From positions 1 through 46,960 of the forward strand of contig NZ_JAMBNO010000024.1 in the NCBI RefSeq assembly GCF_023715105.1: a stretch of 46,960 nt of DNA, in the 5' to 3' direction. The stretch comes from Hydrogenophaga intermedia. Lineage in GTDB: Bacteria > Pseudomonadota > Gammaproteobacteria > Burkholderiales > Burkholderiaceae_C. The translations under genes and the position numbers were made by a program. Positions 17,517-24,339 of this stretch are shown here, one piece after another; positions within the stretch are counted from its first letter, which is position 1, and each line of letters opens with the position of its first letter. The notes beneath the pieces are model-generated. The model saw nothing but the letters and a program-made list of their open reading frames with translations, made no database searches and had not been told where the DNA came from.

Positions 17517-19241
17517 ATGGGATTCGATCGGTTCATTGCGCGCGCTTGCACCGCGGCGCTGGTGTGCATGGCAGCGCCTGGCGCTGCGTGGGCACAAGCC
17601 CCTGGCGACCTGGGCGACGCTGCAGCACGCGACAACGCAGAACAGCGCCGCGCTGCGGAGCGTGAGCGCCGCCAGCGCGAGGCGCTGCAACCGGGTGTCG
17701 ATGTGCTCGGCCCGCCCGCGACGGCCCCCGACGCCCGCGATTGGCCAGCACACGAGTCGCCTTGCTTCTTCATCGAACGCGTGCTGCTTCGGGGTGATGC
17801 AGCGGCCTCGTTCGGATGGTTGCTGATCGATCTGCAGGATGGTCCTGACGCCGCTGTGGGGCGCTGCCTCGGCACGCAAGGCGTCTCGCTGGCGGCGGCA
17901 CGCGCGCAGCAGTGGCTGATCGAGCGCGGCTTCATCACCTCACGCATCCTGCTCGAATCGCAGGACCTCTCGCAGGGTACGCTCGCGCTCACGCTGCTGC
18001 CCGGGCGCATCAGCGCCATCCGCCTTGCTGAGGGAACGTCGACGCGCGCCACGCTGCACAACGCGCTGCCGGCGCGGGTGGGCGACATCCTCAACCTGCG
18101 CGAGATCGAGCAAGCGCTGGAGAACCTGCGGCGTGTGCCCACGGTGCAGGCCGACATCCAGATCGCCCCGGGCGCCGAGCCTGGCCAGAGCGAATTGATC
18201 GTCCGCTGGCAGCAGGCGCTGCCGCTGCGTTTGAACCTGTCACTGGACGACGGCGGCTCCCAGGCCACGGGCCGCTACCAGGGCAACGCCACGCTCAGCC
18301 TCGACCACGCACTGGCGATCAACGACCTGTTTTATCTCTCGTTGGGGCGCGACCTGGGGGGCGGCATGCCAGGCACGCGTGGAACGCGCAACGCCAGCCT
18401 GCACTACGCACTGCCCATGGGCCACTGGGCCCTGGCACTCAACGCCAGCCGCTACCGCTACGTCCAGACCGTGGCCGGGCTGAACCAGGACTATCGCTAC
18501 AGCGGCCGCGGCGCGCAGCAGGACGTCACGCTCTCGCGCGTGGTGCGCCGCAACGGCGCCAGCAAAACCTCGCTGCAGCTGCAGGTCTTCGCGCGCCAGT
18601 CGGCCAACTTCATCGACGACACCGAGATCGCGGTGCAACGCCGGCGCACCGGCGGCTGGGAGCTCGGTGCGCAGCACCGCCACCACGTTGGACGTGGCGA
18701 GCTGAATCTGAGTGCCGCCTTCAAGCGCGGCACCGGGGCCTTCGGCGCACGTCCCGCGCCCGAGGAGGCGTTCGACGAAGGCCGCTCGCGGTTTGCGTTG
18801 GTGAGTGTGGACGCCGGGTGGTCACAACCGTTCGAGGTGGCGGGCCTCTCGCTGCGCTGGCGCAGCCACTGGCGCGGTCAGCGTGAGCGCACGCCGCTCA
18901 CCCCGCAGGACCGCTTCGCCATCGGCGGGCGCCACAGCGTGCGCGGCTTCGATGGCGAACGCAACCTGCTCGGCGAGCGCGGCTGGTGGTGGCGCAACGA
19001 GTTGAGCGTGCCGCTGGGCAACACGGGGCAGCAGCTCTATGCGGGCATCGACCAGGGCCGCGTGGGCGGCCCCAGCGCGCAGTGGCTGGCTGGCCGGCGA
19101 CTGGCCGGCGCGGTGCTGGGCCTGCGCGGTGGCTGGGCAGCGCTGCAGTACGACGTGTTCGTCGGCACGCCGCTGCACCGGCCAGCGGGATTTCAGGGTG
19201 CGGGCTCGACCGCCGGTTTCCAGCTGCACGCGAGTTTCTGA
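17517..19241 (+). CDS. ShlB/FhaC/CdiB-family outer-membrane secretion protein (TpsB)
   Basis: 574 aa. A signal peptide (RACTAALVCMAAPGAAWAQA, cut near residue 27) is followed by a charged linker (AARDNAEQRRAAERERRQRE). Then comes POTRA material (CFFIERVLLRGDAA to GFITSRILLESQDLSQGTL and LRRVPTVQADIQIAPG, about residues 80-215), and a 16-strand-type beta-barrel ending in Phe (HASF). The conserved barrel loop motif appears as GGRHSVRGFDGERNLLGERG (about residues 465-485). Such proteins export one large TpsA exoprotein (hemagglutinin, hemolysin or CdiA). The expected large tpsA/cdiA gene is missing; only C-terminal CdiA pieces follow. The gene itself looks intact. Confidence 0.88.
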   Translation: MGFDRFIARACTAALVCMAAPGAAWAQAPGDLGDAAARDNAEQRRAAERERRQREALQPGVDVLGPPATAPDARDWPAHESPCFFIERVLLRGDAAASFGWLLIDLQDGPDAAVGRCLGTQGVSLAAARAQQWLIERGFITSRILLESQDLSQGTLALTLLPGRISAIRLAEGTSTRATLHNALPARVGDILNLREIEQALENLRRVPTVQADIQIAPGAEPGQSELIVRWQQALPLRLNLSLDDGGSQATGRYQGNATLSLDHALAINDLFYLSLGRDLGGGMPGTRGTRNASLHYALPMGHWALALNASRYRYVQTVAGLNQDYRYSGRGAQQDVTLSRVVRRNGASKTSLQLQVFARQSANFIDDTEIAVQRRRTGGWELGAQHRHHVGRGELNLSAAFKRGTGAFGARPAPEEAFDEGRSRFALVSVDAGWSQPFEVAGLSLRWRSHWRGQRERTPLTPQDRFAIGGRHSVRGFDGERNLLGERGWWWRNELSVPLGNTGQQLYAGIDQGRVGGPSAQWLAGRRLAGAVLGLRGGWAALQYDVFVGTPLHRPAGFQGAGSTAGFQLHASF

Positions 19242-19260
19242 GCACAGGGAGAACCAGCGC

Positions 19261-19542
19261 ATGAACCGGGGTCGATACAAGGAAGCGGTATCAACTGCCT
19301 TCGAGGGATACAAGCGTGAGATGAGTACCGTGAGCATTGCCGCTGAGGAGGGGCCAAATCCGCTCGTCACGCTGTGCGAGAACGTCTTGAAGACTCTTGG
19401 ACAGCGACCAGGTCGAATTTACGAGGGACGGCATGATGACATCACCGTCATTACCCCCGTTGTGGACGCCGCAAGGGCCATGGGAGAGGCGGCATCCGAC
19501 ACACTCAAGAGCAAATTGCCACCTGCTGCGCCACAAGCGTAG
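19261..19542 (+). CDS. Small hypothetical protein downstream of tpsB
   Basis: 93 aa starting MNRGRYKEAVSTAFEGYKRE, with a GGGAGA ribosome site 8-9 nt upstream, 19 bp after the tpsB stop. No signal peptide or membrane segment is seen. The protein is acidic to neutral and contains RPGRIYEGRHDDITVITPVV. I do not recognise the family. Its place between a TpsB gene and CdiA C-terminal pieces suggests an orphan immunity protein or a remnant of a toxin tail, but this is context only. Codon use is less GC-biased than in the neighbours. Confidence 0.5.
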   Translation: MNRGRYKEAVSTAFEGYKREMSTVSIAAEEGPNPLVTLCENVLKTLGQRPGRIYEGRHDDITVITPVVDAARAMGEAASDTLKSKLPPAAPQA

Positions 19543-19681
19543 GCTCTATGAGCGCCGTTGGTGCGATGCGGCTGGACATCGGCGAATCGCGCAGCAACCG
19601 CCACGCCGGCACCCAGGCCGGCACATTCGCGTGGACCAAGCCACAAATCACCGAGAACCGCGGCCAGTTCGGCGGGGGAGT

Positions 19682-20008
19682 GCGTGGCAGCACACGCACT
19701 GGTGGGCGGCCTCAGCGGGGGCGCGGGCGGGGCAGCTGGCGCTGGGCTGGGCTCGCTCTCGGCCAACACGCTCAATGAACTCACCGCGGACATGCCCGAT
19801 GGCGTCAGGCAGCTGGTGGGCGCGGGCCTAGCCGCGGGCATCGGCGTCATCGCCGCTGGCACTGCGGGCGCCGCTGCGGCGTTCAACGCGGACGTGAACA
19901 ACCGGCAGTTGCATCCGGGTGATCGCGAGCTGGCCAGGGACCTCGCCCGAAAGAGCGCGGGAAAGTACTCGGTGCAGCAGATCGAGGAGCAGATGCGCCT
20001 GATGGGCA
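19682..20008 (+). repeat. CdiA pretoxin segment, copy 1 of a 327-bp direct repeat
   Basis: This segment aligns without gaps to 21231-21557, with roughly 17 mismatches by hand count (about 95% identity). It encodes AAHALVGGLSGGAGGAAGAG to RKSAGKYSVQQIEEQMRLMG, a pretoxin region common to CdiA/FhaB-type proteins. Flanking sequences differ completely on both sides of the two copies, so the repeat marks the joints where modules were exchanged or deleted. Confidence 0.9.
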
Positions 20009-20733
20009 ACCGGGCCTACAACGCTGAGCCCAACACCGCCGAGGTGCTCACTGACATGAACGCCATCGTGGATAGCCTCAACAAGGACCCGGGCATGCCC
20101 AAGACCAGCGATGGCCGCGCGGTGGTGGAAGTACCGGGCCAGCCCAACGCGCAGATTCAGCAGTTCATCATGAGCAACACCACGGACAACGCGGGCTACA
20201 TTCCGGGCGTGTCGCCTTATGTGGGCAGCAAGACCGAAGGCCAATCTCTGCCATACGGGTCGAATACACCAGCGACGACGGCCGCGCGCTGCGCCAACGG
20301 CGATCTGGCGTGTATCTCGGGGGTGGGGGCGCAGCAGTCGAGCATTCCGGAGTTGAGTGATGCGGCGAGAAATACGATCGCCAGTGGAGCGGAGGCTACA
20401 AGTCGGGCAGCAGGGGTTGTGGCGGCTGGGGCAACGGCTGTTGCTGCACGGGGAGGGCCCTACGGGAGGCCTGCCCAAGCTGCAGCGGTAGGAGCTACGG
20501 CCATTGGCACCGCGGCGGACGCAATTGGGCAGATCGTGCGCCCAAATGTTGGGGAGGCATTGCAAGACGCCATGCTCACCACATTTCAAGAATGGGCAGA
20601 TAGAAAAATGCCAGGAATCGCACCCGCAACGAATGAAGTAGTCGAGGCGTGGAAAGCTTCTGGAAGTTCTAAGTCGCTTGATTCCTGGGTCAACGAACAG
20701 TGGAAAGCGTTTCTTGAAAGGACCGCGAAATGA
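19684..20733 (+). CDS. Truncated CdiA-type protein: pretoxin segment plus variable C-terminal tail
   Basis: The reading frame encodes a CdiA/filamentous-hemagglutinin pretoxin block (LVGGLSGGAGGAAGAG, FNADVNNRQLHPGDRELARD), then a distinct tail of about 240 residues. The tail has an extended region (YNAEPNTAEVLTDMNAIVDS, VEVPGQPNAQIQQFIM), an Ala/Gly-rich hydrophobic stretch (GVVAAGATAVAARGG, AAAVGATAIGTAADAIGQIV) and an amphipathic end (EWADRKMPGIAP to QWKAFLERTAK). There is no secretion signal and no TPS domain, so this is an orphan piece. The GTG at 19684 with an upstream GGGGGAG is one possible start; translation may not occur at all. Its TGA overlaps the ATG of a small membrane protein, as in toxin-immunity pairs. 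Confidence 0.55.
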   Translation: MAAHALVGGLSGGAGGAAGAGLGSLSANTLNELTADMPDGVRQLVGAGLAAGIGVIAAGTAGAAAAFNADVNNRQLHPGDRELARDLARKSAGKYSVQQIEEQMRLMGNRAYNAEPNTAEVLTDMNAIVDSLNKDPGMPKTSDGRAVVEVPGQPNAQIQQFIMSNTTDNAGYIPGVSPYVGSKTEGQSLPYGSNTPATTAARCANGDLACISGVGAQQSSIPELSDAARNTIASGAEATSRAAGVVAAGATAVAARGGPYGRPAQAAAVGATAIGTAADAIGQIVRPNVGEALQDAMLTTFQEWADRKMPGIAPATNEVVEAWKASGSSKSLDSWVNEQWKAFLERTAK

Positions 20734-21017
20734 GGCTTCGACTGCTCAACAAAGGGCGACTGACGGGAGTGGGCACGCTCGCGTGTGTAATTCTTTCCGC
20801 TGCTCTACTCGCGTACACGTTCTTCGTAACTGAAATCCGTTGGCTCGGTGTTGCAAGCCTGATTCTGGCGTTGGTGCTTCTGGGTATTGCCGGCCTTAGC
20901 AATTCAGCAGCCTCAGTGGGAATTCCACCACCGTTCGAAAAAGACCCGCTCGGCTGGCGCAAGGCAAAGAGGACCTACGAAGAGCCACAAAGCCCAAACA
21001 AGCCGAACGAGCATTGA
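20730..21017 (+). CDS. Small two-helix membrane protein, candidate immunity protein
   Basis: 95 aa beginning MRLRLLNKGRLTGVGTLACV. Two adjacent membrane helices (VGTLACVILSAALLAYTFFV and IRWLGVASLILALVLLGIAG, about residues 13-32 and 36-55) are followed by a hydrophilic tail rich in Lys, Glu and Pro. The ATG overlaps the stop of the truncated CdiA-type gene (ATGA), implying translational coupling. Base composition is lower in GC than the surroundings. I do not recognise the family. By position and topology it fits a membrane immunity protein against a membrane-acting CdiA tail, which is an inference. Confidence 0.6.
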   Translation: MRLRLLNKGRLTGVGTLACVILSAALLAYTFFVTEIRWLGVASLILALVLLGIAGLSNSAASVGIPPPFEKDPLGWRKAKRTYEEPQSPNKPNEH

Positions 21018-21709
21018 AAACCGCCCGCACTGGCGACGCCGAGAGCGGCATCGCGCCGATCTTCGACAAGGAGCGGGTGAAGGATGAAGTCGATGCCCAG
21101 GTGCACATCACCAAGGCGTTCGGGCAGCAGGCGAGCAAAGCGATCGGCGATTACGCGGGCAAGAAGTACAACGAGCTCAAGGACACCGACCCCGAAGAAG
21201 CCGCCAAGTGGGCCGAGGGCGGCACCTACCGCGTGGCAGCGCACACACTGGTGGGTGGCCTCTCCGGGGGTGCGGGCGGCGCAGCGGGCGCTGGGCTGGC
21301 TTCGCTCTCGGCCAACACGCTCAATGAATTCACCGCGGACATGCCCGATGGCGTCAGGCAGCTGGTGGGCGCGGGCTTGGCCGCGGGCATCGGCGCCATC
21401 GCCGCTGGCACTGCGGGCGCCGCTGCGGCGTTCAACGCGGATGTGAACAACCGGCAGTTGCACCCGGGTGAGCGCGAGCTGGCCAGGGACCTCGCCCGAA
21501 AGAGCGCGGGAAAGTACTCGGTGCAGCAGATCGAGGAGCAGATGCGCCTGATGGGCACCCGCGACAAGGTCTGGTTCGAAGGGCTCTACAGCCAGGGCGA
21601 AGGCGGCGAGGTGAGCTTCGCGCAATACAAGCTCGCGGTGCAGACCTACGTGCGCTTTCTGGCCGACCCCGAAGGCAAGACCATCGAAGTGGCGTTTCCG
21701 GATCGGTGA
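21014..21709 (+). pseudogene. CdiA C-terminal fragment, second copy
   Basis: The frame encodes an internal CdiA/FhaB segment: KTARTGDAESGIAPIFDKER, VDAQVHITKAFGQQASKAIG, EEAAKWAEGGTYRVAAHTLV, then the repeated pretoxin block and a short 50-residue tail (RDKVWFEGLYSQGEGGEVSF, ending EVAFPDR). In full-length CdiA these residues are preceded by more than a thousand others. Here the frame opens at a TTG overlapping the stop of the small membrane protein, so the piece was cut off from its N-terminus. I treat it as a relic or an orphan module waiting for recombination. It has no recognised toxin motif. About 40 bp downstream the convergent guanine deaminase gene ends. Confidence 0.65.
21231..21557 (+). 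repeat. CdiA pretoxin segment, copy 2 of a 327-bp direct repeat
   Basis: The partner of 19682-20008, same length and orientation. This copy keeps its natural upstream CdiA sequence (DKERVKDEVDAQVHITKAFG region), so it is probably the older arrangement, while copy 1 is joined to unrelated sequence upstream. Confidence 0.9.
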
Positions 21710-21748
21710 CGGATTGCGGACATGGGCAGGCCCAGCCCGCTCAACCTG

Positions 21749-23038
21749 TCAACGCGATTGGCCTGCCACCACCGTGCGCTGCACCACCCGGTCATCGCCC
21801 AGCACGATCAGCGCAAACAGCAACTCGTCCAGGCTGTCGGCCTGCGCCGTCTTGCGCGCCAACAGCGGCGTGGCCTGCGGGTCGAGCACCACGAAGTCCG
21901 CCTCGCAGCCGGGCAGCAGGTTGCCGACCACGCCGTCGAGCCCGAGCGCACGCGCCGCGCCCGCGGTGTGTTGCCACCACAGCTGGCCGGGCGTGAGGCT
22001 CAGGCCGGGTTTGGTCTGGCCTTCGCGGCCCACCACGTAGGCCGCGAGCATGGTGCGAAAGGGCGAGAAGCTGGTGCCGCCGCCCACATCGCTGGCCAGG
22101 CCGTAACGCATGCCGGCGGCGTCAGCGGCCTGATAGTCGAAGAAGCCACTGCCGAGGAACTGGTTGCTGGTGGGGCTCACCGCCGCCGCAGCGCCGGCGC
22201 GCGCCATGTGCTCGCGGTCGGCGCGGTCGAGGTGGATGCAGTGCGCGTAGATCGCGCATTCGCGCAGCAGGCCGAAGTCGTCGTAGACGCCCAGGTAGCT
22301 GCGGCTGTCGGGGAACAGCTCGGCCGCCCAGCGCACCTCGTCCAGGTTCTCGGCCACGTGCGACTGGATCCACACGCTCGGGTACTTCGCGGCCAGTTCA
22401 CCCGCGCCGCGCAGTTGCGCGGGCGTGCTGGTGGGTGCAAAGCGCGGCGTGATGGCGTAGCCCAGGCGGTCCACGCCGTGCCAGCGCTGGATCAGCGCCT
22501 CGGTGTCGATCAGGCTCTGCTCGGTGTCGTCGCGCACGCCGTCGGGGCTGTGGCGGTCCTGCAGCACCTTGCCGGTGATGAAGCGCAGGCCGCGTGCCTG
22601 GGCCGCTTCGAACATGGCGTTCACGGACGACGGATGCGAGGTGGCGAACGTGAGCGCGGTGGTGACGCCGTTGCGGGCGAGTTCGTCGAGGAAGAACTCG
22701 GCCACGCCGCGCGCGTAAACCGGGTCGGCGAAGCGCGCCTCGTGCGGGAAGGTGTAGTTCTCCAGCCAGGGCAGCAGGCCCGCAGCGGGCGCGCCGATCA
22801 CGTCGGTCTGCGGGTAGTGGATGTGCAGGTCCACAAAGCCCGGCGCGATGAGAAAGGGCCGCAGATCTTCCACCGCCACACCGGGGTAGCGGTCGATGAG
22901 GGCAGCATGCGCCCCTGCGGCCCGCACCACGGCACGGCCTTGGGCATCGGGGCCGATGACCAGCAGGCCGTCGTCGTCGTACAGGGGTTGGCCGCTGGCG
23001 TCGTCGAAACGCAGCAGCCGGGCGCGGTAGGCTTTCAT
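21749..23038 (-). CDS. guaD: Guanine deaminase
   Basis: 429 aa from the ATG at 23038 (MKAYRARLLRFDDASGQPLY), the usual length. It deaminates guanine to xanthine in the cytoplasm. Amidohydrolase zinc motifs are present: PGFVDLHIHYPQTDVIGAPA near residue 75, the HVAENLDEV and AHCIHLD histidines, and the late SDVGGGTSFSP aspartate. PHEARFADPVYARGVAEFFL is typical of GuaD. It is the last gene of a purine-degradation cluster on the minus strand, about 90 bp after the second BMP-type binding protein gene. Its product xanthine is the substrate of the xanthine dehydrogenase encoded by xdhAB in this window. Confidence 0.93.
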   Translation of the reverse strand: MKAYRARLLRFDDASGQPLYDDDGLLVIGPDAQGRAVVRAAGAHAALIDRYPGVAVEDLRPFLIAPGFVDLHIHYPQTDVIGAPAAGLLPWLENYTFPHEARFADPVYARGVAEFFLDELARNGVTTALTFATSHPSSVNAMFEAAQARGLRFITGKVLQDRHSPDGVRDDTEQSLIDTEALIQRWHGVDRLGYAITPRFAPTSTPAQLRGAGELAAKYPSVWIQSHVAENLDEVRWAAELFPDSRSYLGVYDDFGLLRECAIYAHCIHLDRADREHMARAGAAAAVSPTSNQFLGSGFFDYQAADAAGMRYGLASDVGGGTSFSPFRTMLAAYVVGREGQTKPGLSLTPGQLWWQHTAGAARALGLDGVVGNLLPGCEADFVVLDPQATPLLARKTAQADSLDELLFALIVLGDDRVVQRTVVAGQSR

Positions 23039-23128
23039 GGGCGCGAGCTTATCGCTGGGCGCGCGCGGCAGCATATGACAGCGCCGATGACGGCCATCGC
23101 AGACCGCGACGACGCTCGGCGGCGGCCA

Positions 23129-24241
23129 TCAGCGGCCGAGCTTGCCCTGCACGCCGTCCACCAGCCAGCTCATCTCGAGGATCTGCGCGTCCGTGAGGGC
23201 CTGACCGGGCGCGATCACGACCTTGCCGGTGTTGTCGCGCACCGCCTTGCCCTTGGCGGCGAACACCGGCAACCGGCCCGCGGCCATGTCGGCCTGGCGC
23301 GCGTTCACCTCTTTCTGCACCGCTTCGGGCACCTTGCGGCCGAAGCCCTCCACGCGGATGAAGCCCGCGCCCACACCACCCCACACCTGCTCGCTGCGCC
23401 AGCTGCCATCCAGCACCGCCTGCACGCGGCGCGTGTAGTAGTCGTCCCAGCGGTGCGTCACGGCCACCACCTGGGCGTCGGGCGCCACGCTGCGCATGTC
23501 GGAGTGGTAAGCCACGGCAAGGCGGCCGCGCTCCTGCGCGGCCACCATCACGGCGGTGCTGCCGGTGTGAAAAGCCAGCACCTCGACGCCCTGGTTCATG
23601 AGCGTCATGGCCGCATCGCGCTCGCGCGGCGGGTTGAACCACTCGCCCAGGAACACCACCTTCACCGTGGCCTTGGGGTTCACCGATCGCATGCCCAGGG
23701 TGAAGGCGTTGATGCCCTGGATCACCTCGGGAATGGGAAAGCCCGCCACATAGCCGGCTTGCGTGGCCATGCGGCCTGCGGCCACGCCCGCCAGATAGCG
23801 GCCCTCGTAGTAGCGCGCGTTGGCGGTGGCCACGTTGGGTGCGGCCTTGTAGCCGGTGATGGATTCGAACTTCACGTTCGGGAACTCGCGCGCCACCTTC
23901 AGCGTGGGCTCCATGTAGCCGAAGCTGGGCGTGAAGATGATCTGGTTGCCCTGCTGCGCGAGATCGCGGATCACACGCTCGGCGTCGGCGCCTTCGGGCA
24001 CGTTCTCCACATAGGTGGTCTGCACCTTGTCGCCCAGCGTGGCCTGGACCGCCAGGCGGCCGATCTCGTGCTGGCGCACCCAGCCCGCGGCGGTGAGCGG
24101 CGCCACATAGACGAAAGCCGCCTTCACCGGCGGGGTGACGGGCTGCTGTGCGTGGTTGATCGGAGAGAAAAACAAGGCGGCCAGAGCCGGCGCAAAGGCG
24201 CGCCAGGCCGCGAGGTTTTTGTACATGGTGTTCCTCGACAT
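23129..24241 (-). CDS. BMP-family ABC transporter substrate-binding protein (second copy)
   Basis: About 370 aa. A signal sequence (NLAAWRAFAPALAALFFSPI, cut after HAQ) is followed by a Bmp/PnrA-like fold: AAFVYVAPLTAAGWVRQHEI, AERVIRDLAQQGNQIIFTPS, YYEGRYLAGVAAGRMATQAG, FPIPEVIQGINAFTLG and AYHSDMRSVAPDAQVVAV. It parallels the first BMP protein (26430-27584) block by block, so the two are paralogues. BMP proteins bind nucleosides or purines for uptake. Two starts have ribosome sites: the ATG at 24241 (GGAAG) and the ATG at 24226 (GAGGA). An intrinsic-terminator-like hairpin ends only about 16 bp before 24241, suggesting regulated expression. Confidence 0.88.
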   Translation of the reverse strand: MSRNTMYKNLAAWRAFAPALAALFFSPINHAQQPVTPPVKAAFVYVAPLTAAGWVRQHEIGRLAVQATLGDKVQTTYVENVPEGADAERVIRDLAQQGNQIIFTPSFGYMEPTLKVAREFPNVKFESITGYKAAPNVATANARYYEGRYLAGVAAGRMATQAGYVAGFPIPEVIQGINAFTLGMRSVNPKATVKVVFLGEWFNPPRERDAAMTLMNQGVEVLAFHTGSTAVMVAAQERGRLAVAYHSDMRSVAPDAQVVAVTHRWDDYYTRRVQAVLDGSWRSEQVWGGVGAGFIRVEGFGRKVPEAVQKEVNARQADMAAGRLPVFAAKGKAVRDNTGKVVIAPGQALTDAQILEMSWLVDGVQGKLGR

Positions 24242-24256
24242 GGCTTCCGGTGAATG

Positions 24257-24289
24257 AAAAACGCGAGCCGGGGAAGCACCGGCTCGCGT
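24257..24289 (-). terminator. Intrinsic terminator or attenuator before the second BMP gene
   Basis: Read on the minus strand, ACGCGAGCCGG and CCGGCTCGCGT form a perfect 11-bp stem with a 7-base loop, followed directly by a run of five T. This is a textbook rho-independent terminator placed after the adenine deaminase gene. It ends about 16 bp before the start of the next gene in the same direction, so it may work as an attenuator. Confidence 0.8.
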
Positions 24290-24302
24290 GGGGCGTATTG
24301 TA

Positions 24303-24329
24303 GATTCACCGCAGAGCACGCGGTGAATC
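24303..24329 (-). promoter_or_regulatory. Second perfect hairpin in the adenine deaminase-BMP gap
   Basis: GATTCACCGC and GCGGTGAATC form a perfect 10-bp stem with a 7-base loop, located upstream (minus strand) of the terminator. The same motif recurs: GCGGTGAAT overlaps the deaminase stop codon and ATTCACCG lies just before the GGAAG ribosome site of the BMP gene, so alternative pairings that hide or free the ribosome site are possible. CTACAATAC, with a TACAAT -10-like hexamer, lies between the two hairpins. Confidence 0.55.
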
Positions 24330-24339
24330 GAGCCAGCAT

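Noticed and set aside
19548..19778. 76-aa frame MSAVGAMRLDIGESRS... as a gene
   Set aside because: It crosses into the pretoxin repeat in the wrong frame and has no recognised family; kept only as a junction observation.
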